The position numbers were made by a program, and so were the translations under genes. A model generated the notes under the pieces. It was not told the DNA's origin. It ran no database searches and saw only the letters and a program-made list of their open reading frames with translations. DNA of 61,942 bases from an uncultured Alphaproteobacteria bacterium (GTDB taxonomy: Bacteria > Pseudomonadota > Alphaproteobacteria > HIMB59 > GCA-002718135): positions 1 to 61,942 of the forward strand of contig CACJNL010000007.1 of the NCBI GenBank assembly GCA_902594815.1. Direction: 5' to 3'. Shown piece by piece: positions 51,732 to 60,787 of the stretch. Position 1 is the stretch's first letter, and each line of letters begins with the position of its first letter.

Positions 51732-52775
51732 ATGGAAAAAAAGATAATCTCCACATTACTAAGTTGGTATGCGAAATCAAAGCGAGATTTACCATGGCGA
51801 TCTGATCATTTAGTCAATCCGTATTATGTATTTGTTAGCGAATATATGTTGCAACAGACTACAGTTCCTACCGTGAAAACACGTTTTGAAGAATTTATCA
51901 AAAAATGGCCATCAAATGATCAATTAGCAAAAACTAGTGAGACAAAAATTTTACAATTTTGGTCAGGACTCGGCTATTACTCACGTGCTCGTAATTTATT
52001 AAAAGCTGCAAAGATTATTCATAAAGATTATGACAACAAGATACCTGACACCTATGAAAAATTAATACAGCTCCCTGGAATTGGAGATTACACCGCAAAA
52101 GCAATTTTAGGAATAGCGTATAATAAATCCGTCATGCCTTTGGATTCTAATATTGAGCGCATTTTGGCACGGCTCTATGCCTTGAACCAACCCTTAATAA
52201 AAATAAAAAAAAAACTTCTAGAGAAATCAAATAATTTTATCTCCAAAAAGCACGCTTCAAAATTAATTCAAGCATTTATGGATTATGGTTCTATAATTTG
52301 TACTCCAAAAAATCCAAAATGCACTAATTGTAAGATTCAAGAATACTGTCTTAGTTATAAAAAAAATATTCAATCAATTATTCCAACAAAAATATCAAAA
52401 TCAAAAATAAAACCAATACAATATACAAGATCATACGTATGCATAAATGAGAAAAACGAAATTTTAGTGCGACAACGTCCATCAAAAGGAATGTTGGCTT
52501 CAATGTTAGAAGTACCAAATGATATATGGAGGACAAAAAAAAGTTTATTAAAAAAAGATGATGTAATTAAAAAAATCAAACAGCCTTTTATTAAAAAAGG
52601 CTTAATTAAATATTCTTTTAGTCACTTTGATTTATATTCAGATATTTATTTCACGCGCATTAAAAAAAATAACTTTGCGAAGAGTAGATGGCTAAGAGTT
52701 TCTCTTTATACTAAGTCCCAATTACCCACGGTGATGAAAAAAATTGTAAAACAAGCGCTACTTAAGACTGAATAA
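51732..52775 (+). CDS. mutY: A/G-specific adenine glycosylase
   Basis: Removes adenine opposite 8-oxoguanine, 347 residues. The opening LPWRSDHLVNPYYVFVSEYMLQQTTV includes the catalytic Glu region, LPGIGDYTAKAI near residue 115 is the helix-hairpin-helix, LDSNIERILARLY holds the catalytic Asp, and the cluster ligands are C-x6-C-x2-C-x5-C (CTPKNPKCTNCKIQEYC). The C-terminal NUDIX-like half recognises 8-oxoG. The ATG at 51732 is preferred over an upstream frame start at 51684. Confidence 0.95.
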   Translation: MEKKIISTLLSWYAKSKRDLPWRSDHLVNPYYVFVSEYMLQQTTVPTVKTRFEEFIKKWPSNDQLAKTSETKILQFWSGLGYYSRARNLLKAAKIIHKDYDNKIPDTYEKLIQLPGIGDYTAKAILGIAYNKSVMPLDSNIERILARLYALNQPLIKIKKKLLEKSNNFISKKHASKLIQAFMDYGSIICTPKNPKCTNCKIQEYCLSYKKNIQSIIPTKISKSKIKPIQYTRSYVCINEKNEILVRQRPSKGMLASMLEVPNDIWRTKKSLLKKDDVIKKIKQPFIKKGLIKYSFSHFDLYSDIYFTRIKKNNFAKSRWLRVSLYTKSQLPTVMKKIVKQALLKTE

Positions 52776-52810
52776 GACTAGACTAAACTTGGTTATTTAA
52801 TTAAAAAAAA

Positions 52811-53719
52811 ATGATGAATGAAGTTTTTCCTCAGGGATATGCTTGGCTTGATGGTAATTTTTCTGAGTTATCAAAAGCAAAAATACCAATTCTAGACTGG
52901 GGATTTTTGCGATCTGATGCCACGTATGATGTTGTCCATGTATGGAAGGGCCGCTTCTTTAGATTGGATTTACATATAGAACGTTTTTATAAATCAACAC
53001 AAAAACTTCGTATGCCATGTCAAATGGATAAGAATGATTTAAAAAAAATTTTAGCCGGTTGTGTCAAAAAAGGTGGTTTAGAAAATGCGTATGTTGAAAT
53101 GATTCAAACAAGAGGAGTGTCACCTAATTTTGTCAGAGATCCAAGACAGGCATCACCCCGCGTCATGGCTTTTGCTGTTCCTTTTGGTTGGATATTAAAA
53201 CAAGAAGATTTTGAAAAAGGCTTAGATGTTTTGTTAACAGACATTAAAAGGATACCTCCAAGCTCAGTTGATCCCACTATTAAAAATTATCATTGGATGG
53301 ATTTGGTAACAGGGATGTTAAATGCGTATGAAAAAGGAAATGATACGGCAATATTGGTGGACGAAAATGATAATATTACTGAAGGACCTGGGTTTAATTT
53401 ATTTTGCGTTGATGAGACAGGTGTTTTTACTCCTGATCACGGCGTGTTAGAAGGTATTACAAGACAAACAGTATTTGATTTAGCGAAGGAATTAAATATT
53501 CCCATTTCTAAAAAACCAATTTCCATTGATCAATTAAAAAGTGCTAAAGAATTATTTGCAACCTCAACAGCTGGAGGCGTCATGCCAATCACTAGAGTTA
53601 GTGGTAACAAAATTAATTTTGGTGAAGTAGGAAACATTACAAGACAAATTCATAAATTGTATTGGGAAAAGCACAGTGCAAAAGATTGGAGTGAGTCAGT
53701 AGATAGTATATTGAATTAG
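52811..53719 (+). CDS. Class IV aminotransferase (branched-chain/D-amino acid type)
   Basis: PLP aminotransferase of 302 residues. VKGRFFRLDLHIERF-like region near residue 43, the likely PLP lysine in TIKNYHWMDLV near residue 160, and TEGPGFNLFCV near residue 195 with GVLEGITRQTV are the class IV pattern. It could be a branched-chain aminotransferase or D-alanine transaminase; the sequence alone does not decide. Its stop overlaps the convergent ccrM stop by four bases. Confidence 0.88.
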   Translation: MMNEVFPQGYAWLDGNFSELSKAKIPILDWGFLRSDATYDVVHVWKGRFFRLDLHIERFYKSTQKLRMPCQMDKNDLKKILAGCVKKGGLENAYVEMIQTRGVSPNFVRDPRQASPRVMAFAVPFGWILKQEDFEKGLDVLLTDIKRIPPSSVDPTIKNYHWMDLVTGMLNAYEKGNDTAILVDENDNITEGPGFNLFCVDETGVFTPDHGVLEGITRQTVFDLAKELNIPISKKPISIDQLKSAKELFATSTAGGVMPITRVSGNKINFGEVGNITRQIHKLYWEKHSAKDWSESVDSILN

Positions 53720-54795
53720 TTAATTATATTTTTTTTAATACGGTATTCAGATCTTACTTCATCTAACAAAGTTGATTTCGATTTATCTTTAAGGTGCCAA
53801 AAGTCCCATCCATTACAACTAGGAAGACCTTGAACTTTTGCCCCCATCTGATGAATAGATCCTGATAAATTTTTTATTTTAAGAGTTCCATCAATACCTA
53901 CTGTAGCTTTGAAGCGTTCTTTTTTATCGGTAAGTACCGCTCCAGGTGGAATGATACCTTGCTCTACTAATTCACCAAAAGGAACTTTTGGTAAATCTTT
54001 TCTGCTCTTTTCAATTTTTACAACATGATCTTCAAGCTGTTGCGTATTTTTTAATCTTTTTTTTGCAAGCTTGATGTATTCTTTATCTTGTTCAAAACCA
54101 ATAAAATTTCGTTGTAATTTCTTTGCCATGACTGCTGTTGTACCGGATCCTAAAAAAGGATCAAGAATAGTATCGCCTACATTAGTAGAGGATAAAATAA
54201 CTCGGTAAAGAAGAGCTTCTGGTTTTTGTGTTGGATGTGATCGCTGATTATTATCTTCTCTTAATCTTTCTTTTCCAGAGCAGATTGGTATGTGCCAATC
54301 ACTTCGCATTTGTTTTCCCTCATTTAACTCTTTTAAGTTTTGGTAATTAAACGTGTATTTTGCTTTTCTTGAAGTGGTGCACCACAGTAATGTTTCATGC
54401 GCATTCGTAAAACGCGTTCCTCGAAAATTTGGCATAGGATTTGTTTTGTGCCAAATAATGTCATTAAGGATCCAAAAACCAAGATTTTGTATAGATGTTC
54501 CGAGGCGCAAAATATTATGATAACTCCCAATTACCCATAGAGCACCCCCATCTTTTAGAACTCTTTTACATTCTTGTATCCACATGAGACTAAATTCATC
54601 ATAAGCTTGATAAGTATCAAATTTATCCCAATCATTAGTGACTGCTTCGACGGTTGTTTGATCTGGTCGGTACAGTGTTTCTCTTAATTGCAGATTATAA
54701 GGCGGATCAGCAAAAATTAAATCAATAGATTTATCTGGAATTTTTTTTAGTAGTTCTAAACTATCTCCTTGTGTAATTGAATTTTTCTTAAACAT
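53716..54795 (-). CDS. ccrM: CcrM-type adenine DNA methyltransferase (GANTC)
   Basis: Beta-class N6-adenine methyltransferase of 359 residues. DPPYNLQ (Asp30) comes first and the SAM motif LDPFLGSGTTA near residue 205 second. A C-terminal domain of about 95 residues after the catalytic core (GELVEQGIIPPGAVLT, GAKVQGLPSCNGWDFWH) is typical of CcrM. CcrM methylates GANTC after replication and helps time the alphaproteobacterial cell cycle. Three GANTC sites lie in the 62 bases before its start, so it may sense its own methylation. It follows rnhB on the same strand. Confidence 0.95.
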   Translation of the reverse strand: MFKKNSITQGDSLELLKKIPDKSIDLIFADPPYNLQLRETLYRPDQTTVEAVTNDWDKFDTYQAYDEFSLMWIQECKRVLKDGGALWVIGSYHNILRLGTSIQNLGFWILNDIIWHKTNPMPNFRGTRFTNAHETLLWCTTSRKAKYTFNYQNLKELNEGKQMRSDWHIPICSGKERLREDNNQRSHPTQKPEALLYRVILSSTNVGDTILDPFLGSGTTAVMAKKLQRNFIGFEQDKEYIKLAKKRLKNTQQLEDHVVKIEKSRKDLPKVPFGELVEQGIIPPGAVLTDKKERFKATVGIDGTLKIKNLSGSIHQMGAKVQGLPSCNGWDFWHLKDKSKSTLLDEVRSEYRIKKNIIN

Positions 54796-54857
54796 CTAAA
54801 AAGAATCTTTAAGGAGATACGGAATCTCGTCAACGGAGTTATCAACAGGGCGAATCT
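54796..54857 (-). promoter_or_regulatory. ccrM upstream region with three GANTC sites
   Basis: The gap between rnhB and ccrM holds GAATC at 54803-54807, 54822-54826 and 54852-54856 (GATTC on the coding strand). On the minus strand TTGACG and TAAAGAT form a possible promoter with about 16-17 bases between them. Two of the GANTC sites fall in the spacer and at the -10 element. This suggests methylation-sensitive control of ccrM, as known for Caulobacter ccrM, although the layout here was only seen and not tested. Confidence 0.5.
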
Positions 54858-55481
54858 TTAGTTATGGATAAGTGACTTAATTGGTTCAAAAGTTTTTCTA
54901 TGATGAATTGTTGGACCTAATCGGTGTATATTCTCAATATGCATTTTTGTTCCGTATCCAGCATTTTTTTCCCAACCAAAATCTTGAAATTTGAGAGATA
55001 ATTTTTTCATGAGTCGGTCTCGGTGCACTTTGGCAATAATTGAAGCTGCGGCTATCGATAATGATTTATCATCACCTTTTATAACTGATTGTTCTTTGTA
55101 AGATTTGTAGTTGAGTGAAAAATTTCCATCAATTAATAGATAGGCGTTCTCCATATTGAATTTATCTACCACTCTTTTCATGGATAGCTTTGTTGCTTCT
55201 AGAATGTTTAATTGATCAATCTCCTCAACATTGGCAATACCAAGATGGTATTTAATTATATTGTCTTTTTTTAAGCTTTGAAGAAAATTAAAGGACATGT
55301 CTCTTTTTTTTTCAGATAATTTTTTTGAGTCTCCAATATAATCATTAAACTCATTTTGAATTTTATAATTCTTGAAATAACAGCCACAACTAACAACTGG
55401 TCCAGCTAAAGGGCCACGCCCCACTTCATCAAGACCTATAACTGGATGTTCTAAATTAGTCTCAATAGAAAAGTCTGGCAC
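54858..55481 (-). CDS. rnhB: Ribonuclease HII
   Basis: Removes RNA primers and single ribonucleotides from DNA, 207 residues. GLDEVGRGPLAGPVV near residue 16 carries the catalytic Asp-Glu, with further acidic residues in LLIDGNFS near 116 and the IAAASIIAKVHRDRLM block near 142. It begins with a GTG that overlaps the moaB TAG by one base, so it is co-translated with moaB. It precedes ccrM, a common alphaproteobacterial neighbour. Confidence 0.95.
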   Translation of the reverse strand: MPDFSIETNLEHPVIGLDEVGRGPLAGPVVSCGCYFKNYKIQNEFNDYIGDSKKLSEKKRDMSFNFLQSLKKDNIIKYHLGIANVEEIDQLNILEATKLSMKRVVDKFNMENAYLLIDGNFSLNYKSYKEQSVIKGDDKSLSIAAASIIAKVHRDRLMKKLSLKFQDFGWEKNAGYGTKMHIENIHRLGPTIHHRKTFEPIKSLIHN

Positions 55482-56008
55482 TATTTTTCACTAAGTCTTG
55501 GCATTATCTCAACAAAGTTACAAGGACGGTGTCTAATATCCAGTTGGTATTGAAGAATTTCATCCCAACCATCCTTGCACGCACCTTTTGATCCAGGTAA
55601 GCAAAAAACATATGTGGTATTGATTAATGCTGCCATTGCACGCGATTGAATTGCGGAAGTTCCAATTTTAGAAAAACTGACTTGTCGAAATAACTCACCA
55701 AAACCCTCAATCATTTTGCTAGCAAGATCACTTACTGCTTCTGGTGTTGTGTCTCTTCCGGTCAATCCAGTGCCACCTGTTGTAATAATACAATCAATGT
55801 CTGTTTTGGTGGATAGTGCTTGAATTGTTTCTTTAATAATTTTTATATCATCAGGGATAATTTTTTTTTCGATACAATGATGTCCTGCTGTACTAATCCG
55901 CTCTTTAAGAAGCGCACCTGAAGTATCAGTTTCTTCTGTTCTTGTATCGGAGATAGTTAATATAGCAATATTAATCGGGACAAATTCTAGAGATGTATTA
56001 ATAGCCAT
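55481..56008 (-). CDS. moaB: Molybdenum cofactor biosynthesis protein MoaB
   Basis: MogA/MoaB-fold protein of 175 residues. IAILTISDTRTEETDTSG near residue 14 and CIITTGGTGLTGRDTTPEAV near residue 76 form the molybdopterin-binding site, and CLPGSKGACKDGWDEIL near residue 135 is the MoaB-specific end. MoaB proteins adenylylate molybdopterin or have unclear roles. No other cofactor genes are nearby. Confidence 0.92.
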   Translation of the reverse strand: MAINTSLEFVPINIAILTISDTRTEETDTSGALLKERISTAGHHCIEKKIIPDDIKIIKETIQALSTKTDIDCIITTGGTGLTGRDTTPEAVSDLASKMIEGFGELFRQVSFSKIGTSAIQSRAMAALINTTYVFCLPGSKGACKDGWDEILQYQLDIRHRPCNFVEIMPRLSEK

Positions 56009-56014
56009 AAGTAT

Positions 56015-57760
56015 TTAATAAAGGGGATCTTGGCCATTAGCTAGCATTTTTAGAGATGTCATTTCTTGATTATTTTTATTTTGATAAATCCAGTATTTTG
56101 TTAATATTTTCTCAATAAACCAACGTGTTTCTCTAGATGGAATGCTTTCCATAAAAAATAGGGGATCTTCTAAAAAATTTGTTTCTTGCTTCCATTTTTT
56201 TAAATTTCCAGGTCCTCCATTATATGCGGCTGCTAAATATATTAAGTTATTGGATACAATCTCTAGACCTAAAAGATATTCTATATATTCTTGACCCACT
56301 TCAAGATTTATTTCTGGCACTTTTAAAATATTAGAATTATTTCCCTTCACATCTTTGCTTGATGTAATAAATTTGGCTGTAGAAGGCAGAACCTGCATTA
56401 ATCCCATGGCCCCTTGGTTACTTTTTGCAGAAGCGTTAAACATCGATTCTTGATGCATAAAGGCATAAATTAATTCTTTATCAATACTAAAGCCGCCTCT
56501 AGGCTGCCAAATGGGAATTGGATAATATAAATTTGTATCCATCATTAATCCAAATTGCTCTAGTTTATTTACAATTTTTAATTGAGTGTAAGCTAAATTA
56601 AAATGCTGAGCTATATTCACAGATTCTTCTGCGATCTCTTTGTTCAAAACAGAGTTAATGTGAACTATTTCTTTTTCTAACTCATCATTTAAACCTACTT
56701 GAATTAAGGATTGTAATCTTCTTCCTGAGGGAAGATTAAGAAGTTTACTATTAGAAGTGTTGAATGTTTTTTTAGTTTTCCATTCTATTTTTTCTTCGAC
56801 ACCCAAAATCTCTAGAGCAAGCATGCCGTAAAAGCTATTTGGATTTTGTGATGCACGCTTTAGCCAAAAATTAATATTATCATACTGACCAAGTTTAGCG
56901 TACGATCTGGCTGCCCAAAAACTCCCAGAAGTTTGATGCCAAGCATCATCTTTCAAACTAATAGAAAATAAAGAGAAAAAATCTGCTGCTTGTTGGTATT
57001 CCTCTAAACGCCAAGAAGCTAATCCTGCCGTCCATGCTGCGTAGGGTACCTGCATTGAAGAATTAACCAACGCCTCACTTGCATACTTTATTGCTAAGTC
57101 ATTCTTGTTAGCTAAAAAATATCCTTTTGCTATTAATTCTTTTTGTTGATCAAGCTCGACTTGATCAAGAAGGATATTCACGTCTCTTTGCTGTAAAATT
57201 TTTACCGCTCCAGTTGGCCATCCTCTATTCACCCTTGATTTAACGGCATTGATTAGTTTTTGCTTTTCAAGACGTTGATTTTTTGACAGTTTTTTTGAAC
57301 TTTTGTAAGTTGTGGATTTCTTTGTGACTATTTTATCACCTACAATGCCATTTGGTTTAATTGGTTTATTAGGACTCTTATATCCCTTCGGCATCCTCTT
57401 TATAGCAAGTCGATATATTCTTTTTGCTTGAGGGTGATCATTATATTTTTTTAACCAATAATATAATTCTAAATATTTTGAGCGGTAACACGTTGGGTGT
57501 AAGTAGCGTTGGGCCAAGATATGCCCCATCAATGTTTTATCTTTTATTTTTAAAATATGTTTATTGGCACTTTTCCATTTACATGCCTCTTGGAAATTAT
57601 AAGCGAAGCGATAATTTGTAATATCTTCTTGAGATAAAATATTTTGTGTAAAAATATCATTATATTTTGCAGCAACAGTTTCATCAAAGGCGAAGCTTAA
57701 TTTACAAAACATTAAAATGTAAATTCCAAATAAAATTTTAGGAAAACAATTAATTTTCAT
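56015..57760 (-). CDS. slt: Soluble lytic murein transglycosylase
   Basis: Peptidoglycan-cutting enzyme of 581 residues. Order: signal peptide to about residue 25; long alpha-helical superhelix of TPR-like repeats (about 60-400); C-terminal goose-lysozyme-like SLT domain with FMHQESMFNASAKSNQGAMG (catalytic Glu near 432), LMQVLPSTA, and AAYNGGPGNLKKW near 512. Its start overlaps the end of the uracil-DNA glycosylase gene by eleven bases. Confidence 0.93.
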   Translation of the reverse strand: MKINCFPKILFGIYILMFCKLSFAFDETVAAKYNDIFTQNILSQEDITNYRFAYNFQEACKWKSANKHILKIKDKTLMGHILAQRYLHPTCYRSKYLELYYWLKKYNDHPQAKRIYRLAIKRMPKGYKSPNKPIKPNGIVGDKIVTKKSTTYKSSKKLSKNQRLEKQKLINAVKSRVNRGWPTGAVKILQQRDVNILLDQVELDQQKELIAKGYFLANKNDLAIKYASEALVNSSMQVPYAAWTAGLASWRLEEYQQAADFFSLFSISLKDDAWHQTSGSFWAARSYAKLGQYDNINFWLKRASQNPNSFYGMLALEILGVEEKIEWKTKKTFNTSNSKLLNLPSGRRLQSLIQVGLNDELEKEIVHINSVLNKEIAEESVNIAQHFNLAYTQLKIVNKLEQFGLMMDTNLYYPIPIWQPRGGFSIDKELIYAFMHQESMFNASAKSNQGAMGLMQVLPSTAKFITSSKDVKGNNSNILKVPEINLEVGQEYIEYLLGLEIVSNNLIYLAAAYNGGPGNLKKWKQETNFLEDPLFFMESIPSRETRWFIEKILTKYWIYQNKNNQEMTSLKMLANGQDPLY

Positions 57761-58463
57761 TTAATTTTTTTTGTAACATTTGTAGATCGCTCCACGCTTC
57801 TTTTTTATAATTTGGTGATCGAAGTAAAAATGCCGGATGATAAGAAACTAAAACATTAATAGGTGTTCCTAAGTTAGGCGTATTATATTCGTACCACTTA
57901 CCTCTTAATTTACCTAAACTCAGAGGTGTTGATAATATTGCTTTGGCAGCAGTTGTCCCCAATAAATATAAAAATTTTGGCTTAATAATTTCTATTTGTT
58001 TTTGGAGAAAAGGTAGAAATTCTAAAATTTCTTGATTGGTTGGTGTTCTATTTTGAGGAGGTCTCCACGGCACTACATTTGTTACATAAACATCTTTTCT
58101 GTCTACATTAATCGCTAAAAGCATTTTATTAAGAAGTTGACCAGCCCTACCCACAAAGGGAATTCCTTGTTCATCCTCCTCTTGTCCAGGCGCTTCCCCA
58201 ATAATCATTAGATTGGAGTTTACATTTCCATTGTACAGAACCAATTTTTTAGCTTTATTTTTTAATGAACTTTCATGATTGGTGATTATAGGAATTAAGT
58301 CATCAATTCCTATAATTTCATCAAATTTTTTTATATCTTTTTTTTCTGGAGATTTTGATTGATTTTCTTGAGTTTCTAACAAATTGTTTGGTGTTTCCTT
58401 TAAAAAAGTATGTACACCAGACTGTATCAAAAAATCGTTATATTCTTTATTTGATTGAAACAT
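57750..58463 (-). CDS. Uracil-DNA glycosylase, family 4
   Basis: Removes uracil from DNA, 237 residues. The motif GEAPGQEEDEQGIPFVGRAGQLL near residue 90 is the family 4 active site, NVVPWRPPQNRTP near residue 131 follows, and SYHPAFLLRSP near residue 210 holds the catalytic His. The N-terminal about 60 residues are a variable linker. The four cluster cysteines of the thermophilic enzymes are not evident, so the iron-sulfur cluster may be absent in this protein. Confidence 0.88.
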   Translation of the reverse strand: MFQSNKEYNDFLIQSGVHTFLKETPNNLLETQENQSKSPEKKDIKKFDEIIGIDDLIPIITNHESSLKNKAKKLVLYNGNVNSNLMIIGEAPGQEEDEQGIPFVGRAGQLLNKMLLAINVDRKDVYVTNVVPWRPPQNRTPTNQEILEFLPFLQKQIEIIKPKFLYLLGTTAAKAILSTPLSLGKLRGKWYEYNTPNLGTPINVLVSYHPAFLLRSPNYKKEAWSDLQMLQKKLNEN

Positions 58464-58513
58464 TAAAAAATTAAATTAATTATTTTTGATAGGATATATT
58501 AAATTATTTGCAA

Positions 58514-59827
58514 ATGCTAAAAAACTTTAAACTTTTTATTTATCTTTATATTTTTCTTTTTTCTAAAGCAATTTTAGCATCAAGTAGTGCATCATTCTTA
58601 ATCTCTCAAACTGCATTTAATAGTTATGATTTTAGTCAAGTTTTGTATGAATATAGCACAAACCAAAATGGAGATTACAAAAGTGACTATTTAGATGAAC
58701 TGATTTCAGCTGTTGTTACAGAAGATTTTAGAGTTGCAGAAAAAATTGCAGAAAAAATTTTGAATATGGATCCTGATAATCAAGAAGCAAAATTAGTTCA
58801 AATGAGTAACGCGTATCACAATAATAGATTAAATAATCTAAATTCTCTTCGCTTAGATAGCTCAAATAATAAAAATGAGTTGTTGGAATTTCTTTTCTAT
58901 CAAAATGATAATGTAAAAAATAAATCTAGTGTAAGTAATTCTTTTCTCGATATTGTAAGATCCTCCTATGCCAAAAGAGATGTAAATTATTCTCAAAATT
59001 ATAATTTTTTACTTTTTTATGCATCATTATCTATTTTAATAAATAATCAGAACTTTGAGGCTATTTTTATAAAAGGACAATTATTGCAATTAATTGATGA
59101 TTTTGTTTTTGCAGAAAAAACTTATTTAAAGATCCCTGAAAATAGTGAATATTTTATTGATGCCCAGAGAAATATTGCTTTTAATTACTCTCGAGAGAGT
59201 GTTTTTTTTGATGCAGAAGATAAAATTATAAAAATAGTTAAAAAAAATAATTCTGATTATGAATTAAAAAAAATTTTAGCTGATTTTTACAGAATCAAAA
59301 AAAAATATAATGCTGCAATTAATTTATATACTGAATTATTAGAAGATAATTTTGAAGATGCCTGGTCTATGTTTTATTTGAGGGGTATTTGTTATGAGCG
59401 ATCTGACAATTGGGATAAAGCTGAAAAAGATTTTATTGAGTCCTTAAAATTGAAAAGAAATTCTCCAGATGTATTAAACTATTTAGCTTACGGTTGGATA
59501 GAAAGGGACATGAAAATTGATGAGTCATTTGTGATGTTAACAGATGCGCATAATGCAAATCCTGATAGCTATTATATATTAGATAGTTTGGCTTGGGTTT
59601 ACTATAAGAAACAAGATTACAAAAAAGCAGCAGAGCTAATGGAAGAAGTAATCGATATGGTTCCTGGTGAAGCTATCTCTTTAGATCATCTTGGAGACAT
59701 CTATTACGCAATGAATAGAAAAAGAGAAGCTTCATTTTTTTGGAAACAAGCTAAGGATTTAGCTTCACCTGAAGATGATATTATTGAAAAAATTGAGAAA
59801 AAATTAAAAGAATATAATGCAACCTAG
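58514..59827 (+). CDS. TPR-repeat protein, periplasmic or membrane-anchored
   Basis: Protein of 437 residues with a signal peptide (FKLFIYLYIFLFSKAILA) and tetratricopeptide repeats mainly in the second half (DAWSMFYLRGICYERSDNWDKAEKDF, YYILDSLAWVYYKKQDYKKAAELME, AISLDHLGDIYYAMNRKREASFFW, each a typical TPR unit). The N-terminal half is helical but more divergent. TPR proteins next to ispE occur in several alphaproteobacteria. The ATG at 58514 is preferred to a TTG at 58508. It overlaps ispE by eleven bases. Confidence 0.87.
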   Translation: MLKNFKLFIYLYIFLFSKAILASSSASFLISQTAFNSYDFSQVLYEYSTNQNGDYKSDYLDELISAVVTEDFRVAEKIAEKILNMDPDNQEAKLVQMSNAYHNNRLNNLNSLRLDSSNNKNELLEFLFYQNDNVKNKSSVSNSFLDIVRSSYAKRDVNYSQNYNFLLFYASLSILINNQNFEAIFIKGQLLQLIDDFVFAEKTYLKIPENSEYFIDAQRNIAFNYSRESVFFDAEDKIIKIVKKNNSDYELKKILADFYRIKKKYNAAINLYTELLEDNFEDAWSMFYLRGICYERSDNWDKAEKDFIESLKLKRNSPDVLNYLAYGWIERDMKIDESFVMLTDAHNANPDSYYILDSLAWVYYKKQDYKKAAELMEEVIDMVPGEAISLDHLGDIYYAMNRKREASFFWKQAKDLASPEDDIIEKIEKKLKEYNAT

Positions 59828-60641
59828 CTTCAAAGAACTGTCTCCTGCAAAACTCAATTTATTTCTAAAAATAGTAAGCAAAAGAGATGATGGATATCAT
59901 AATATAAGAAGTGGAGTAACTTTGATTAATTTATTTGATGAGGTGATTGCAGAAAAAGATGACAAATTTAGTGTTAAGTACACAGGTGAGTTCGCTCCTC
60001 AGAATAATAAATTTAAAGACTGTATAGTCGAAAAAATTTTTTCTAAGCTTGATATTAAAAAACCAAATTATGCATTTACTATAAAAAAGAACATACCAAT
60101 TATGTCAGGGTTGGGTTCTGCGTCATCAAATGCAGCTTGTGTTATCAGGATTTTAGAAAAGTTAAATTATTTAGATCTAAAAAAGAAAAATTTTAGTGCA
60201 GTTGGTGCTGATGTTCCGTTTTTTATAAATAATCAAGACTCTTTAATCAGGGAGATAGGTAATATTACAATTAACCAATCTTTTCCTAAATATTTTTTTT
60301 TACTTATTAAGCCTATTCAAAATAGTTCAACTAGAGAAATGTATGATCAAATTAAATCAGCTAAATTAAATTTTGATCTAAACTTTGATACTGATGAAAT
60401 CAATGAAGGTGATAATGGAAATGATTTTGAACCTTTTTTAGAGAAACATTCAAAAGAAATTAGCAATCTTTTAAAGTTTATGAAAAGTCTTCCAGAAACT
60501 ATTTTTGTGAGATTGACAGGTAGTGGTTCATGCATATTTGCTGCATTTGAATCTAAAATACTAGCTGATGAGTCTCTATCAATTTTTAATAAAAGATTTC
60601 CATTGATATGGTCAAAAGTTGTAGAAAATAACTTTATATAA
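59817..60641 (+). CDS. ispE: 4-diphosphocytidyl-2-C-methyl-D-erythritol kinase
   Basis: GHMP kinase of the MEP isoprenoid path, 274 residues. AKLNLFLKIVSKRDDGYHNI near residue 10 is the IspE start, the ATP loop is PIMSGLGSASSNAA near residue 94, DVPFFI near residue 135 carries the catalytic Asp, and the third GHMP motif LTGSGSCIFA lies near residue 236. The kinase is slightly short compared with E. coli. It overlaps the TPR gene and is followed by tRNA-Gln. Confidence 0.95.
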   Translation: MQPSFKELSPAKLNLFLKIVSKRDDGYHNIRSGVTLINLFDEVIAEKDDKFSVKYTGEFAPQNNKFKDCIVEKIFSKLDIKKPNYAFTIKKNIPIMSGLGSASSNAACVIRILEKLNYLDLKKKNFSAVGADVPFFINNQDSLIREIGNITINQSFPKYFFLLIKPIQNSSTREMYDQIKSAKLNFDLNFDTDEINEGDNGNDFEPFLEKHSKEISNLLKFMKSLPETIFVRLTGSGSCIFAAFESKILADESLSIFNKRFPLIWSKVVENNFI

Positions 60642-60653
60642 ATTAGAAGAAAT

Positions 60654-60683
60654 TTGACTTATTTCATGTATATATTGTATAGG
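60654..60683 (+). promoter_or_regulatory. Likely promoter of tRNA-Gln
   Basis: TTGACT (60654-60659), an 18-base spacer and TATAGG (60678-60683) lie eleven to forty bases before the mature tRNA start. Position, spacing and the G-rich start region fit a sigma-70 promoter for the tRNA gene. Confidence 0.4.
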
Positions 60684-60693
60684 GTCTTTTTCT

Positions 60694-60768
60694 TGGGGCG
60701 TCGCCAAGCGGTAAGGCATCGGTTTTTGGAGTCGACATTCGCAGGTTCGAATCCTGCCGCCCCAGCCA
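60694..60768 (+). tRNA. tRNA-Gln (anticodon TTG)
   Basis: A full cloverleaf of 75 bases. Acceptor TGGGGCG (60694-60700) pairs with CGCCCCA (60758-60764). The D arm contains GCCAAGCGGTAAGGC, the anticodon loop TTTTGGA gives TTG, and the T arm has the GGTTCGAATCC box. The CCA end is encoded. The anticodon stem has two G-T pairs (TCGGT/GTCGA), which is weaker than usual. Confidence 0.95.
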
Positions 60769-60787
60769 AATTTTCAAGCTTCTATAT

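Noticed and set aside
51685-51795. N-terminal extension of the DUF721 protein
   Set aside because: The 37 extra residues are hydrophobic, unlike DUF721, and would overlap the start of divergent mutY.
54839-54847. DnaA-box-like TTATCAACA before ccrM
   Set aside because: A single near-match in AT-rich DNA with no cluster, so there is no basis for calling an origin or DnaA control.
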